A DNA stretch of 64,000 nucleotides from contig NZ_CP102845.1 of NCBI RefSeq assembly GCF_013307435.2, positions 3,284,001-3,348,000 on the forward strand, read 5' to 3'. This DNA comes from Microvirga terrae (GTDB lineage Bacteria > Pseudomonadota > Alphaproteobacteria > Rhizobiales > Beijerinckiaceae). Of the stretch, positions 1 to 9,393 are shown in pieces. The translations under genes were made by a program, and so were the position numbers. Every line of letters starts with the position of its first letter. Within the stretch, counting starts at the first letter, position 1. The notes under the pieces are model-generated. The model had not been told where the DNA came from. It did not search any database and was given only the letters and a program-made list of their open reading frames with translations.

Positions 1-1461
1 CTGGCCGGCCGCGAAGAGGGTTTCCTCGTCGAACGCGCGACCGATGAGCTGGAGCCCCAGCGGCAACCCCTGGGCATCGAGCCCGGCCGGCACGGCAATG
101 CCCGGCAGGCCTGCCATGTTCACCGTCACGGTGAAGATGTCGTTGAGATACATCTCGACCGGATCGCCCGAGCCCTTCTCGCCAATGCCGAAGGCGGACG
201 ATGGGGTGGCCGGGGTCAGGATCGCGTGCACGCCCTGGGCGTAGACCTCCTCGAAGTCCCGCTTGATCAGGGTGCGCAGCTTCTGCGCCCGGACGTAATA
301 GGCGTCGTAATACCCCGCCGAGAGCACGTAGGTACCGATCATGATGCGGCGCTTGACCTCGCGGCCGAAGCCGGCTGCGCGGGTCTTCTCGTAGAGATCG
401 ACGATGTCCCGGCCGTTCTCGCGCAGGCCGTAGCGCACGCCGTCGTAACGGGCGAGGTTCGAGGAAGCCTCAGCCGGCGCAACGATGTAGTAGGCGGGCA
501 GCGCGTACTTGGTGTGCGGAAGCGACACCTCGACGATCTCGGCCCCGGCGGCGCGCAGCCACTCGGCGCCCTGATGCCAGAGCTGCTCGATCTCGGGCGA
601 CATGCCGTCGATCCGGTATTCCTTGGGAATGCCGATCTTGAGACCCTTCACGCCCCGAGAAACCGCAGCCTCGAAATCGGGCACCGGCAGGTCCACGCAG
701 GTGGTGTCCTTGGGGTCGGGCCCGGCCATGGAGCGGAGCATGATGGCCGAATCCCGCACGGAGCGGGTGATCGAGCCGGCCTGATCGAGCGACGAGGCGA
801 AGGCCACGGTGCCCCAGCGGGAGACGCGCCCATAGGTCGGCTTGATGCCGACCGTGCCGGTGAACGCCGCCGGCTGGCGGATCGATCCGCCGGTGTCCGT
901 CGCGGTGGCGCCCAGGCAGAGGTGAGCGGCAACGGCCGCCGCCGACCCGCCCGAGGAGCCGCCGGGCACCAGATGAGTGCCCTCGATGGCCCCGGAGGCT
1001 CCGGCGCTCACATTCGAGCCCTCGCGCCGCCAGGGCGACACCACCGGCCCGAAGGCGCTGGTCTCGTTGGACGAGCCCATGGCGAATTCGTCCAGATTGA
1101 GCTTGCCGAGCATCACGGCGCCGTCGTTCCAGAGGTTCCGGGTGACCGTCGACTCATAAGGCGGGATGAAATTGCCGAGGATCTTGGAGCCGGCCGTCGT
1201 GGTGACGCCCTCGGTGCAGAACAGGTCCTTGATTCCGAGCGGGATACCCTCGAGCGCCCCTCCCTCACCGCGGGCGATCTTCTCGTCCGAGGTCTTGGCC
1301 ATGGCGAGCGCCTTCTCGGGCGTCTCGACCAGATAGGCGTTGAGCGCCCTCGCCTTCTCCATGGCGGCGAGATGGGCCTGCGCCAGCTCGGTCGCGGAAA
1401 AGGTCTTGGCCTTCAGGCCGTCGCGGGCTTCGGCAATCGTGAGATGGGTCAGTTCGTTCAC
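1..1461 (-). CDS. gatA: Asp-tRNA(Asn)/Glu-tRNA(Gln) amidotransferase subunit A (3' end beyond window)
   Basis: Amidase subunit of GatCAB. It releases ammonia from glutamine or asparagine, which is used to convert mischarged Glu-tRNA(Gln) or Asp-tRNA(Asn) in the cytoplasm. The minus strand gives 487 codons that run off the left edge, close to the full family length of about 490. The amidase signature [11 protein letters not shown] (around 930-965) carries the nucleophilic serine, and GIPLGIKD near the N-terminus carries the catalytic lysine. The best start is a GTG at 1459-1461, giving an N-terminus [13 protein letters not shown] that is typical of GatA. The gene lies 89 bases after gatC in the same direction, the usual alphaproteobacterial gatCA order. 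Identification is firm; only the last few residues are missing. Confidence 0.95.
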   Translation of the reverse strand, partial: MNELTHLTIAEARDGLKAKTFSATELAQAHLAAMEKARALNAYLVETPEKALAMAKTSDEKIARGEGGALEGIPLGIKDLFCTEGVTTTAGSKILGNFIPPYESTVTRNLWNDGAVMLGKLNLDEFAMGSSNETSAFGPVVSPWRREGSNVSAGASGAIEGTHLVPGGSSGGSAAAVAAHLCLGATATDTGGSIRQPAAFTGTVGIKPTYGRVSRWGTVAFASSLDQAGSITRSVRDSAIMLRSMAGPDPKDTTCVDLPVPDFEAAVSRGVKGLKIGIPKEYRIDGMSPEIEQLWHQGAEWLRAAGAEIVEVSLPHTKYALPAYYIVAPAEASSNLARYDGVRYGLRENGRDIVDLYEKTRAAGFGREVKRRIMIGTYVLSAGYYDAYYVRAQKLRTLIKRDFEEVYAQGVHAILTPATPSSAFGIGEKGSGDPVEMYLNDIFTVTVNMAGLPGIAVPAGLDAQGLPLGLQLIGRAFDEETLFAAGQ

Positions 1462-1550
1462 GGGACTGGATCTCTTGTCTCGGCGCCTCGAGCGGGATCG
1501 TCCCGGCCATCTGCGCCTTCATTTCAGGATCGGTGGGAAGGCTCGCGGCC

Positions 1551-1838
1551 CTACTCGACCACCTTCGGCACCAGGAAGAAGTTGTCTTCCGTTGCCGGAG
1601 CGTTTTCGACGATCTTCTCGGGAATGCCGCCATCGGTCACGCCATCCTGGCGCTTCTTCATGACCATGGGCGTCACGGAGGTCATCGGCTCGACGCCCTC
1701 GACATTCACCTCGTTGAGCTGCTCCACGAAGGAGAGAATCGCGTTGAGCTCGCCCTGGAGATGGGGCACCTCCGCATCCGTCACGGCAATGCGCGCCAGA
1801 TGGGCGATGCGGCGGACCGTTTTCTCATCGACCGACAT
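1551..1838 (-). CDS. gatC: Asp-tRNA(Asn)/Glu-tRNA(Gln) amidotransferase subunit C
   Basis: Small 95-residue subunit that wraps around and stabilises the GatA-GatB interface in the tRNA-dependent amidotransferase. The N-terminus [17 protein letters not shown] and the motif [14 protein letters not shown] are textbook GatC, and the length is normal. ATG start at 1838. It is the first gene of the visible gatCA unit, read leftwards. Upstream lies a long gene-free stretch with repeats, so the promoter is probably within 1840-1960. gatB is not in the window. I see nothing abnormal in the gene. Confidence 0.95.
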   Translation of the reverse strand: MSVDEKTVRRIAHLARIAVTDAEVPHLQGELNAILSFVEQLNEVNVEGVEPMTSVTPMVMKKRQDGVTDGGIPEKIVENAPATEDNFFLVPKVVE

Positions 1839-2036
1839 GAATGGTCATACCCCTTGGAAATCTGCTGGCCGGCCTATAGCACCCGCCCGCCTCGCGGGGC
1901 AACGCTGGATGTGACGGGACGGGCCTCTCCTGTCTTCGGCGTGGCCTGAGGATGATACCCTCCCCCAGTCATCACTGGCCGTTCCCTCATCCGCACGTCA
2001 TGGCCACCCTCTGCCTGTCGCGCCCCCCTCCTCCCG

Positions 2037-2066
2037 TGTCATGGCCGGGCTTGTCCCGGCCATCCC
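2037..2066 (+). repeat. REP-like palindrome, single copy
   Basis: A palindrome of the form ATGGCCGGGC-TTG-TCCCGGCCAT, followed by CCCG. The same core recurs at 2125, 2617 and inside cobN at 57455. This copy has no obvious inverted partner next to it. Such dispersed extragenic palindromes are common in Hyphomicrobiales genomes. It lies in the gene-free stretch upstream of gatC. Confidence 0.7.
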
Positions 2067-2124
2067 GCTGCGGTGAGGCGCGGCGCTCTTCCTCGCCACC
2101 TTCTGTCCGTCCTAACACCCTCGA

Positions 2125-2217
2125 CGTCATGACCGGGCTTGTCCCGGCCATCCCGATCATGTGAGGCGCCGTGCCTTACGGATCGAGATCACCGGCCCAG
2201 GGCCCGTGATGACGTGG
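2125..2217. repeat. BIME-like pair of inverted REP palindromes
   Basis: A forward REP core starts at about 2125 (GTCATGACCGGGCTTGTCCC) and an inverted, more divergent partner lies at about 2187-2217 (read on the minus strand it begins GTCATCACGGGCC). The two starts are about 62 bases apart, nearly the same spacing as in the copies at 2617-2713 and 57455-57546, so this is a defined composite unit rather than chance palindromes. Confidence 0.6.
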
Positions 2218-2252
2218 CAGGGTCTGTGCAACGATGTGTTCTCATTTTGTTC

Positions 2253-2281
2253 TTGACAACCGGTGCAAGCTAAGCTATATC
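2253..2281 (+). promoter_or_regulatory. Strong sigma70-like promoter
   Basis: TTGACA at 2253-2258, a 17-base spacer, then TATATC at 2276-2281: a perfect -35 box and a -10 box with two mismatches at ideal spacing. It points rightwards into 2287 onward, where no convincing protein gene exists but where a strongly folded RNA is predicted. It cannot serve gatC (minus, behind it) or the hydrolase at 2722-3423 (minus). Confidence 0.6.
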
Positions 2282-2286
2282 GTTGG

Positions 2287-2400
2287 ACAGATCGGTTCCT
2301 GCGAGGGGCGCGCTCGCGAGGCGTCGCAAGTGTGGGAGCCGGCACGGTCCTGCGACAGGCTTCGCACCCCTGGGCGCGCAGGAGGCCGACCTTGGGCTCC
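2287..2400 (+). ncRNA. Candidate rod-shaped structured RNA (possibly 6S-like)
   Basis: Downstream of the promoter at 2253-2281 the sequence folds by eye into one long imperfect hairpin. The outer stem is TCGG/CCGA, followed by CCTGCG/CGCAGG and GGGG/CCCC. Inner stems are GTCGCA/TGCGAC and then GGA-CCG/CGG-TCC around a short loop. A closing stem, an unpaired central region and a terminal stem-loop is the architecture of 6S RNA, but I did not recognise 6S primary sequence and the size (about 110 nt) is short for alphaproteobacterial 6S. The ends are estimates. No credible ORF overlaps it. Confidence 0.4.
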
Positions 2401-2616
2401 GTCCAGCTGGTCCGCCTGAAAAGAACCGTGCGCGACGAGCAGCTTGGCTCTCGCTTATCACCTCAGACATCGAGCCGGGCTGCCACTCGCGCCACCCTCG
2501 ATCCTCCTGACAGGCTCGCAGCGCAAGCTGCGGGCCCACAGGTGCTGCTCTTTGACAGCGCACAGATCACGAACCCGCACCGCAGCGCGACGCTCCCCCG
2601 TCCCGCCACCCTGCGC

Positions 2617-2713
2617 CCGTCATGGCCGGCCTTGTGCCGGCCATCCCGATCCGGAAGAGCGCCGCACCTCAAACAAGCGGGATCATCGCCACGAGGCCGG
2701 CGATGACGTCGAG
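2617..2713. repeat. BIME-like pair of inverted REP palindromes
   Basis: Forward core at about 2617-2650 (CATGGCCGGCCTTGTGCCGG, then CCATCCCGAT) and inverted partner at about 2680-2713. The starts are 63 bases apart, matching the other two composite copies. It ends just 9 bases from the stop of the minus-strand hydrolase gene, so it may act as that gene's transcript 3' end. Confidence 0.65.
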
Positions 2714-2721
2714 GGTAGACC

Positions 2722-3423
2722 TCACACCGTCACGCCTACCGTCTTGTGAGGCACCACGACCTGGATGCCCTTGCCGTCCAGTGCCGCCACGAAGCGGTCC
2801 GCATCGGGGACGAGCGGCGGGAAGGAGGCGTAATGGCAGGGGATGGCCGCCTTGGCGCCGCTGAAATAGCGCTCGACCGCGAGCGCCGCGACCTCCGGCC
2901 CCATGGTGAAGCGGTCGCCGATGGGCACGATCACCACGTCCGGCCTATGAATCTCGGCGATCAGGGCCATGTCGCCGAAGATGTCGGTATCACCCATGTG
3001 ATAGACGGTCGGCTCACCGGGCGCCTTCACGATGATCCCGTTGGCGCTGCCGAGCGGGAAATTCACGTCCATTTCCACCAAGCCCGAGGAGTGGTCCGCC
3101 CGCACGAGGGTGACGGTGAAGCCGCCCTGGTCGGTCGTACCGCCCGTGTTCATGGGATCGAAGCTCTCGACGCCCTGCTTGGCGAGATACATGCAGAGCT
3201 CGAAATTGGTCACCACTTTAGCGCCGGTCGCCTTCGCGATATCGGCCGTATCTCCCACATGGTCTCCATGGCCGTGGGTGAGCAGGATGTGAGAGACGCC
3301 GTCGGTGATCTTCGCCCTGTCGCCTTCGAATGCCGGATTGCCGGTGAAGAACGGATCGATGAGCAGGGCCTTGCCGGCAAAGTCGAGACGGAAGGCGGAA
3401 TGACCGAACCATGTGATTTTCAT
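2722..3423 (-). CDS. UPF0173 metal-dependent hydrolase (metallo-beta-lactamase fold)
   Basis: A 233-residue single-domain protein. The metallo-beta-lactamase signature HGHGDH lies in [13 protein letters not shown] at about residues 47-60, preceded by [13 protein letters not shown], the conserved N-terminus of the UPF0173 (YtkL-like) family. Further metal ligands are expected in GDTD (about 145) and HYA (about 198). The real substrate of this family is not established. ATG start at 3423; the length is normal. It is transcribed away from the divergent thuE operon, with a 131-base shared upstream region. It is probably cytosolic, with no signal peptide. Confidence 0.9.
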   Translation of the reverse strand: MKITWFGHSAFRLDFAGKALLIDPFFTGNPAFEGDRAKITDGVSHILLTHGHGDHVGDTADIAKATGAKVVTNFELCMYLAKQGVESFDPMNTGGTTDQGGFTVTLVRADHSSGLVEMDVNFPLGSANGIIVKAPGEPTVYHMGDTDIFGDMALIAEIHRPDVVIVPIGDRFTMGPEVAALAVERYFSGAKAAIPCHYASFPPLVPDADRFVAALDGKGIQVVVPHKTVGVTV

Positions 3424-3554
3424 GAGAACACCCTCGTTTTCGGCAACATCAGATGGAGCGGAAGCGCTCCCTTGACCACGTTCGATAGGAACAAATCGGC
3501 CAGTGGGGCTTTAAGAAGCTAAGCAATAAACCTCAAGCCTGCAGGAGGATAGCC

Positions 3555-4820
3555 ATGTCGCGCCTCATCGCCAGCCTCGCAGCCGCCGCAGGGCTTCTCG
3601 CCACTACCAGCGCCTGGGGGGTCGAGATCTCGATCTCATGCAGCGCGCTGGGCAAGGAATACGAGATCTGCAAGCAGGGCGTCGATGCCTGGGCGGCCAA
3701 GACCGGTAACACGGTCAAGATCGTCTCGACGCCCAACTCCGCGACGGAGCGTCTGGCACTCTTCCAGCAGCTCCTTGCGGCCGGCGCCGGCGACATCGAC
3801 GTGTTCCAGATCGACGTGGTCTGGACGGGCACCCTGGGCAACCACCTGCTCGACCTGACCTCCAAGGGACAAGCCATCATCGGCGACCATCTTCCCGCCA
3901 TGGTCGAGACGAGCCGCGTCGAGGGCAAGCTCATGGCCATACCCTGGTTTGCCGATGCCGGCCTGCTCTACTACCGCAAGGACCTTCTGGACAAATACAA
4001 GCGGCCCGTGCCGGAGACCTGGGCCGATCTCGGCGAGACGGCGCGCCTCATCCAGGAAGGCGAGCGCAAGGAGGGAAAAGCCGACTTCTGGGGCTACACC
4101 TGGCAGGGCCGCGCCTACGAGGGGCTGACGACCAATGCGCTGGAATGGGTCGCCTCCCATAACGGCGGAACCATCGTGGACGAGAAGGGCGAGGTCACCA
4201 TTGAGAACCCGAAGGCCGCCGAGGCGCTGAAGGCGGCGGCGGGCTGGGTCGGAACGATTACGCCCGAAGGCGTTCTCAACTACACGGAGGAGGAAGCCCG
4301 CGGCATCTTCCAGGCCGGCAATGCAGCGTTCATGCGCAACTGGCCCTATGCTTGGGCACTGGCGCAGGGCGGCGACAGCACCATCAAGGACAAGGTCGGA
4401 ATCGCACCCCTGCCGAAAGGGGGAGCCGACGGGCGCCACGCGGGTACTCTTGGCGGCCAACTTCTCGCCGTCTCGAAATACTCCAAGAACACGGATGCCG
4501 CGACGGATCTCGTGATGTATCTGACGAGCGAGGCTGAGCAGAAGCGCCGGGCGGTTGCAGGCTCCTTCAACCCGACCATCGTGTCGCTCTACAGTGACAC
4601 AGACATCTCTAGGGCCAATCCGTTCATCGGCGACCTCGTGGACGTGTTCAGCAATGCGGTCGCGCGCCCCGCGACCGTGACGGGACAGAACTACAACAAG
4701 GTTTCAACCGAGTTCTTCAACGCCGTCCACCAGGTGCTGTCCAAGAAGTCTGACCCCTCGCAGGCGCTCAACCGCCTCGACCGGGACCTCAAGCGGATCA
4801 AGCGCAACGGCTGGCAATGA
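3555..4820 (+). CDS. thuE: Trehalose/maltose/sucrose ABC transporter, periplasmic binding protein
   Basis: A 421-residue extracellular solute-binding protein (family 1). It starts with a signal peptide (MSRLIASLAAAAGLLATTSAWG) and continues with family blocks seen in Sinorhizobium ThuE: TPNSATERLALFQQLLAAG, DIDVFQIDVVW, IPWFADAGLLYYRKDLL and PLPKGG. It should capture alpha-disaccharides in the periplasm and deliver them to ThuFG. A clear AGGAGG ribosome site (3542-3547) precedes the ATG. The stop codon overlaps the thuF start by 4 bases (ATGA), so the four genes form one operon. Upstream at about 3486 there is a GGAAC box but no matching CGTT. Sugar specificity is inferred from family resemblance. 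Confidence 0.85.
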   Translation: MSRLIASLAAAAGLLATTSAWGVEISISCSALGKEYEICKQGVDAWAAKTGNTVKIVSTPNSATERLALFQQLLAAGAGDIDVFQIDVVWTGTLGNHLLDLTSKGQAIIGDHLPAMVETSRVEGKLMAIPWFADAGLLYYRKDLLDKYKRPVPETWADLGETARLIQEGERKEGKADFWGYTWQGRAYEGLTTNALEWVASHNGGTIVDEKGEVTIENPKAAEALKAAAGWVGTITPEGVLNYTEEEARGIFQAGNAAFMRNWPYAWALAQGGDSTIKDKVGIAPLPKGGADGRHAGTLGGQLLAVSKYSKNTDAATDLVMYLTSEAEQKRRAVAGSFNPTIVSLYSDTDISRANPFIGDLVDVFSNAVARPATVTGQNYNKVSTEFFNAVHQVLSKKSDPSQALNRLDRDLKRIKRNGWQ

Positions 4821-5794
4821 TCATGAGCGGTGCCGTCGCCGAGGCCAGCGCTCCCGGGCAGGTGATTGTCAAGGGACGCCGCTCCTCCCTCACGCGCTCG
4901 CGCATCAGGGCGGCCTGGCTCTTCGTCGCGCCGAGCCTGGTCGTGGTTGCGCTCATCGCGGGTTGGCCCCTGGCGCGGACGATCTGGTTCAGCTTCACAG
5001 ATGCCAGCCTCAATTCGCTGAGCGAGTACGAGTTCATCGGCCTTGAGAACTACCTCGCCAACTACGACGGCGAGTGGTTCGGGATCCTGACCGAGCCTGA
5101 CTGGTGGCATTCCGTCTGGAATACCCTCTGGTTCACACTGGTGTCCGTCTCCCTCGAAACAGTGCTCGGAATGGTGGTCGCGCTGATCCTGAACGCGGCC
5201 TTTCCGGGCCGCGGCCTCATGCGGGCCGTCATCCTCATTCCTTGGGCAATCCCGACCATCGTGTCGGCCAAGATGTGGAACTGGATGCTGCACGACCAGT
5301 TCGGCGTCATCAACGACCTCCTCCTGCGTATCGGCCTGATCGCCGCCCCGGTGCCATGGACGGCGAATGCCGACACGGCCTTGTGGGCCGCCGTCATGGT
5401 GGATGTCTGGAAGCACACCTCATTCATGGCCCTGCTCATTCTGGCCGCTCTTCAGATGTTGCCGCAGGACATCTACGAGGCCGCGAAAGTCGACGGCGTA
5501 TCCCCCATCCGGGTCTTCTTCCGCGTGACCCTGCCGCTCATCAAGTCGGCGCTGCTCGTCGCGGTGATCTTCCGCTCTCTCGATGCCATGCGGGTGTTCG
5601 ACCTGATCTACGTCCTGACGTCGAACGCCAAGGAAACGGCCTCCATGTCGGTCTATGCGCGCCAGCAGCTCGTGGACTTTCAGGAGGTGGGACTCGGCTC
5701 CGCCGCCGCGACCCTGATTTTCCTCATCATCGCCCTCGTCGTCGTGATCACGCTCGCGGCCGGGCGCGTGCGTCTCGGAGAGGATCCGCGATGA
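4817..5794 (+). CDS. thuF: Sugar ABC transporter permease (MalF/ThuF type)
   Basis: A 325-residue inner-membrane permease with about six membrane segments, the first at residues ~35-57 (LFVAPSLVVVALIAGWPLA). The cytoplasmic EAA loop that contacts the ATPase is visible as YEAAKVDGVSPIRVFFRVTLP. The start at 4817 overlaps the thuE stop by 4 bases; a second ATG in frame at 4823 is also possible. It pairs with the downstream permease to form the membrane channel for disaccharide uptake. Its own stop overlaps the thuG start by 4 bases, indicating translational coupling. Confidence 0.88.
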   Translation: MIMSGAVAEASAPGQVIVKGRRSSLTRSRIRAAWLFVAPSLVVVALIAGWPLARTIWFSFTDASLNSLSEYEFIGLENYLANYDGEWFGILTEPDWWHSVWNTLWFTLVSVSLETVLGMVVALILNAAFPGRGLMRAVILIPWAIPTIVSAKMWNWMLHDQFGVINDLLLRIGLIAAPVPWTANADTALWAAVMVDVWKHTSFMALLILAALQMLPQDIYEAAKVDGVSPIRVFFRVTLPLIKSALLVAVIFRSLDAMRVFDLIYVLTSNAKETASMSVYARQQLVDFQEVGLGSAAATLIFLIIALVVVITLAAGRVRLGEDPR

Positions 5795-6615
5795 AGCTTC
5801 TCGCCCGGGCGGGCTTTTGGCTGCTCGTGATCGTCATCGCGCTTTTCGCGCTGTTCCCCTTCTATTACGCGATCATCTCGTCGTTTCGCTCTGGAAGCCA
5901 ATTGTTCTCGGTGGCCTACTGGCCCGAGCGCCTCGACCTGACGAACTATGCGGCGGTGTTCGAGCGCCAGCCCTTCGGCCGCAACATCCTGAACTCCGTC
6001 ATCGTGTCGGGCGCCGTTGTCGCCTTGTCGCTGGGTCTGGGGATCACGGCCGCCTATGCGTTCGGACGTATTGCGTTTCGCGGCCGCTCACTGCTGCTCA
6101 TGACGATCCTCGCCGTCTCGATGTTCCCACAGGTGGCGGTGCTCGCCGGCATGTTCGAGCTGATCCGGGCTTTTGGCCTCTACAACACCTTGCCCGGCCT
6201 GATTCTGGCCAATCTCATGCTCACCCTGCCCTTCACGATCTGGGTGCTCACAACTTTCATGCGCGACCTGCCGAAGGAGATCGAGGAGGCGGCCTTCGTC
6301 GACGGCGCAACTCCGTGGATCGTGGTGCGGCGGGTGTTTCTGCCGCTCATGGCGCCGGCCGCCGTGACCACGGGTCTCCTCGCCTTCATCGTCTCGTGGA
6401 ACGAGTTTCTCTTCGCCCTCACCTTCACGCTCACCAACGAGCGGCGCACGGTGCCGCCCGCCATCGCCCTCATGAGCGGATCGACGGCTTACGAGCTGCC
6501 CTGGGGCACCATCATGGCCGGGTCCGTGATCGTGACCATCCCGATCATCGCGCTCGTGCTCGTCTTCCAGCGCAAGATCGTGGCGGGACTGACGGCCGGT
6601 GCCGTGAAGGGTTAG
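5791..6615 (+). CDS. thuG: Sugar ABC transporter permease (MalG/ThuG type)
   Basis: A 274-residue inner-membrane permease starting MKLLARAGFWLLVIVI. The frame is open much further upstream, but the ATG at 5791 is chosen because it overlaps the thuF stop by 4 bases and begins with a proper first transmembrane helix. The EAA motif is EEAAFVDGATPWIVVRRVFLP, and the region before it (TFMRDLPKEI) is typical of MalG proteins. It forms a heterodimer with ThuF. Followed after 18 bases by the ATPase gene. Confidence 0.88.
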   Translation: MKLLARAGFWLLVIVIALFALFPFYYAIISSFRSGSQLFSVAYWPERLDLTNYAAVFERQPFGRNILNSVIVSGAVVALSLGLGITAAYAFGRIAFRGRSLLLMTILAVSMFPQVAVLAGMFELIRAFGLYNTLPGLILANLMLTLPFTIWVLTTFMRDLPKEIEEAAFVDGATPWIVVRRVFLPLMAPAAVTTGLLAFIVSWNEFLFALTFTLTNERRTVPPAIALMSGSTAYELPWGTIMAGSVIVTIPIIALVLVFQRKIVAGLTAGAVKG

Positions 6616-6633
6616 TCCAAGGAAATACATGCA

Positions 6634-7770
6634 ATGGCTGATGTCGTCCTCAAGAACGTGCAGAAATCCTTCGCCCGGGTGAAGGTCATCCACGGCATCG
6701 ATCTCGACATCCGCGACGGCGAGTTCGTGGTCTTCGTCGGCCCGTCCGGCTGCGGGAAGTCGACCCTGCTCCGCCTCATCGCCGGTCTCGAGGACATCAC
6801 GGCGGGCGAGCTCTTCATCGGAGGCGACCGCGTGAACGACCTCGTTCCGGCCAAACGCGGGATCGCAATGGTGTTCCAATCCTACGCGCTCTATCCTCAC
6901 ATGACCGTCTACGACAACATGGCCTTCGGCCTGGAGCTGGCGAAATCCTCGAAAGCCGAGATCGACGCCAAGGTGCGCGAGGCCGCGCGCCTGCTCCAGA
7001 TCGACTCACTCCTCGACCGCAAACCAAGGCAGCTCTCCGGCGGTCAGCGCCAGCGTGTCGCCATCGGTCGCGCCATCGTGCGCGATCCGAAAGTGTTCCT
7101 CTTCGACGAGCCGCTCTCGAACCTCGACGCGGCGCTGCGCGTCCAGACCCGAATCGAGATCGCCAAGCTTCACACGGACACCCGTGCCACGATGATCTAC
7201 GTGACGCACGACCAGGTGGAGGCCATGACTCTCGCCGATCGGATCGTGGTGCTCAATGCAGGCCGAATCGAGCAGGTGGGCACGCCGCTCGAGCTCTATC
7301 ACCGCCCGGCCAACCTCTTCGTCGCCGGCTTCATCGGCTCGCCGCAGATGAACTTCATTCCCTGTCCGATCGCGGGCGTCGGACCGAACGAGGTGCTGGT
7401 CGCCCTGCCGAGCGGCGGCACTCTTGCGGTTCCGGCCGCACCGGAACGCGTCCAGCCGGGCGATAACGTCACGCTCGGGGTAAGGCCCGACCATGTGCGC
7501 GTGAGTGCTCAGGGTTCGTTCACGGGGCGGGTCGAGCTGGTGGAGCAACTGGGCGAGAACCATCTTCTCTATGTGGATGTCGGCCAGGGCCGCCGCCTGA
7601 CATTGCGCGAGCCCGGCGACGCGCGTCACTCGGTCGGCGCGATGGTAGGTCTCGAACTTGACCGGGAATCCTGCCATCTGTTCACGAAATCGGGAGACGC
7701 CTTGCGGTCCAGCGCCGATACCGCAAGTCCTGCCCCATCATCTCCCGGTCCCGCAAGCCGCGCAGCCTGA
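6634..7770 (+). CDS. thuK: Sugar ABC transporter ATP-binding protein (MalK/UgpC/ThuK type)
   Basis: A 378-residue ATPase that powers ThuFG. Walker A is GPSGCGKST (about residues 36-44), the signature is [10 protein letters not shown], Walker B is [12 protein letters not shown], and the switch histidine is in VTHDQ. The C-terminal third is the MalK-type TOBE regulatory domain (for example LGVRPDHV). AAGGA precedes the ATG. It is last in the thuEFGK operon; ruvX follows after 64 bases with its own ribosome site. One ATPase may serve several sugar transporters in such bacteria, so the exact partner set is inferred from the operon. Confidence 0.88.
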   Translation: MADVVLKNVQKSFARVKVIHGIDLDIRDGEFVVFVGPSGCGKSTLLRLIAGLEDITAGELFIGGDRVNDLVPAKRGIAMVFQSYALYPHMTVYDNMAFGLELAKSSKAEIDAKVREAARLLQIDSLLDRKPRQLSGGQRQRVAIGRAIVRDPKVFLFDEPLSNLDAALRVQTRIEIAKLHTDTRATMIYVTHDQVEAMTLADRIVVLNAGRIEQVGTPLELYHRPANLFVAGFIGSPQMNFIPCPIAGVGPNEVLVALPSGGTLAVPAAPERVQPGDNVTLGVRPDHVRVSAQGSFTGRVELVEQLGENHLLYVDVGQGRRLTLREPGDARHSVGAMVGLELDRESCHLFTKSGDALRSSADTASPAPSSPGPASRAA

Positions 7771-7834
7771 TCTCGACGCGGAGCGACTTCCCCTGTACTG
7801 GCTGGATCCGGCAGGTTCGACGAGGAGGCAACCC

Positions 7835-8395
7835 ATGATCTCACGCGACGACGAACTGGTCGCCTTCATTGACGGACTGGCGCCACGGGCCCGCCTCATG
7901 GGCCTTGATCTGGGCACCAAGACTATCGGTCTCGCCCTCTCCGACGTGGAGCGGCGGATCGCGACGCCTCTCGAGACGATCAAGCGGGTGAAGTTCACCC
8001 CAGATGTGGGGCGCATCAAGGATCTCGCCGCGCGCTATGAGGTTGGTGGCCTCGTCTTCGGCCTGCCGCTCAACATGGACGGCACGGAGGGCCCCCGCTC
8101 CCAGGCCACCCGCGCCTTCGTTCGCAACCTGAAGCCCCTCCTGCCCCTGCCGGTCCTGTTCTGGGACGAGCGGATGTCCACCATGGTGGTGACCCGCACC
8201 CTCCTGGACGCAGACGCCTCCCGGGCCAAGCGGGCCGACGCGGTCGACAAGATGGCCGCCGCCTACATCCTTCAAGGGGCCCTGGACCGGTACGAGCGCA
8301 TCGCCGCCGACGCCGAGGCGGCGGAGGACGAGGCCCGGCTCAGATCGGAGCTCGACCTGAACGCTCCGCCGGAAGGCGGGTCGCTGGACACATAG
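7835..8395 (+). CDS. ruvX: Putative pre-16S rRNA nuclease / Holliday junction resolvase-like RuvX (YqgF)
   Basis: A 186-residue RNase H-fold protein of the YqgF family, involved in 16S rRNA 5' end processing in E. coli and historically called a Holliday resolvase. The conserved motifs [17 protein letters not shown] (catalytic Asp), [21 protein letters not shown] and [13 protein letters not shown] are all present. The frame stays open upstream, but the ATG at 7835 is preceded by GAGGAGG at the right distance and yields a normal length. The acidic C-terminal tail is longer than the E. coli protein. Confidence 0.88.
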   Translation: MISRDDELVAFIDGLAPRARLMGLDLGTKTIGLALSDVERRIATPLETIKRVKFTPDVGRIKDLAARYEVGGLVFGLPLNMDGTEGPRSQATRAFVRNLKPLLPLPVLFWDERMSTMVVTRTLLDADASRAKRADAVDKMAAAYILQGALDRYERIAADAEAAEDEARLRSELDLNAPPEGGSLDT

Positions 8396-8427
8396 GGGGT
8401 TCGCGAGCGGGGCCCGATTTGAAGGCT

Positions 8428-8456
8428 TGACGACGCGTCAAAAGCCCCCTATCTCA
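8428..8456 (+). promoter_or_regulatory. Likely promoter of tRNA-Gln
   Basis: TTGACG (8428-8433), 17-base spacer, TATCTC (8451-8456). It lies 84 bases before the tRNA-Gln gene, reading in the same direction, with no protein gene between. Confidence 0.45.
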
Positions 8457-8540
8457 GCGCCAACCGCGACGCCGGTTCCGGATCCCGCCTGACATGCTGA
8501 GACACGCACCAGACAGGTCAAAGGATCCCCGTGGCTTCGA

Positions 8541-8614
8541 TGGGGGATAGTTTAATGGTAGAACAGCGGACTCTGACTCCGTTAGTCTTGGTTCGAATCC
8601 AGGTCCCCCAGCCA
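8541..8614 (+). tRNA. tRNA-Gln (anticodon CTG)
   Basis: The acceptor arms TGGGGGA and TCCCCCA pair perfectly, followed by a G discriminator and an encoded CCA (8612-8614). The D arm is AGTTTAATGGTAGAAC, the anticodon stem CGGA/TCCG encloses the loop CTCTGAC with CTG at its centre, and the T arm contains GGTTCGAATCC. All elements are intact. The nearby gatCA genes act on mischarged Glu-tRNA(Gln), so product and enzyme lie in the same 8 kb, though this may be coincidence. Confidence 0.95.
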
Positions 8615-9393
8615 GCTCTTCTTTCAAGCAGTTTGCGGCTTTTCCTCCCATCCAGGTTTGAAGCTTGTGTCTCCGGCTCTCCGGCTGCTTATCCACTAGG
8701 GTTCCAGGTTCGAACCCTCGCGGCGGGACGACGCGGGCCGGCGTATCCTCGACTAGATCGACCCGGCCACGGCCGTTCAGGACGCTGCCGAGAACGTCTC
8801 GTCCGAACGGAGCAAACGGCGATAGTGGCCTGCGAGAGCTTGGCGGGAAAGCTCCGCGTCCGGCGAGCGGTGCTCCCTGCTGACAGTGGCCCCGGCTTCC
8901 AGGCGGCAACCTGCCACGTCAGAACCGATCCTTCGCCGACTCAACCGACGGTCCTGCGGATACGGTCGATCGGCTCGTGGACCTCGGTAGTTCCTGATCC
9001 CGCCTCTGGTTTTCCTAAAACCGCGCAGTTCCAGGATCATCCTCTACCGCTGGCTCGGCGAAGAACCATCCGCCCAAGTCATCGGCGTCGCCTCCGCCGC
9101 ACCGGCGGAATGATACCAGCACGATCATGAAGAGCGACGGCCTTCGGGGGTAAGATCAACCTCGAGATCCTCGCTCGGTTTCAGCCGCACGAGAACCACG
9201 CTCCCGCAGTGGTTCATGGCCCCTCGCCCGACGGTCAACAGCAACGCGCAATACGTCGGGAACCCGCATCCCGGGATACAGGGTGGCCACCGCATATGAT
9301 GGCGTGATCATCCTTCAACCTGTGTCGTGTCGCAACCGAGGAGCAACCTGACGCGCCCGGGAATGATCCCTGAATTTGCTTCGGGCATGTCGC
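8615..9393. other. Gene-free stretch with a tRNA-like remnant
   Basis: About 780 bases without a convincing gene. The only recognisable structure is a T-arm-like segment GGTTCGAACC at 8707-8716, with a 4-of-5 paired stem and some tRNA-like sequence before it (from about 8661). It lacks a matching acceptor stem, so at best it is a decayed tRNA copy next to the functional tRNA-Gln. Short open frames here lack ribosome sites and resemble no known protein. Confidence 0.35.

Noticed and set aside
226..1914. A 562-codon plus-strand frame
   Set aside because: Antisense shadow of gatA and gatC; its translation shows no family features.
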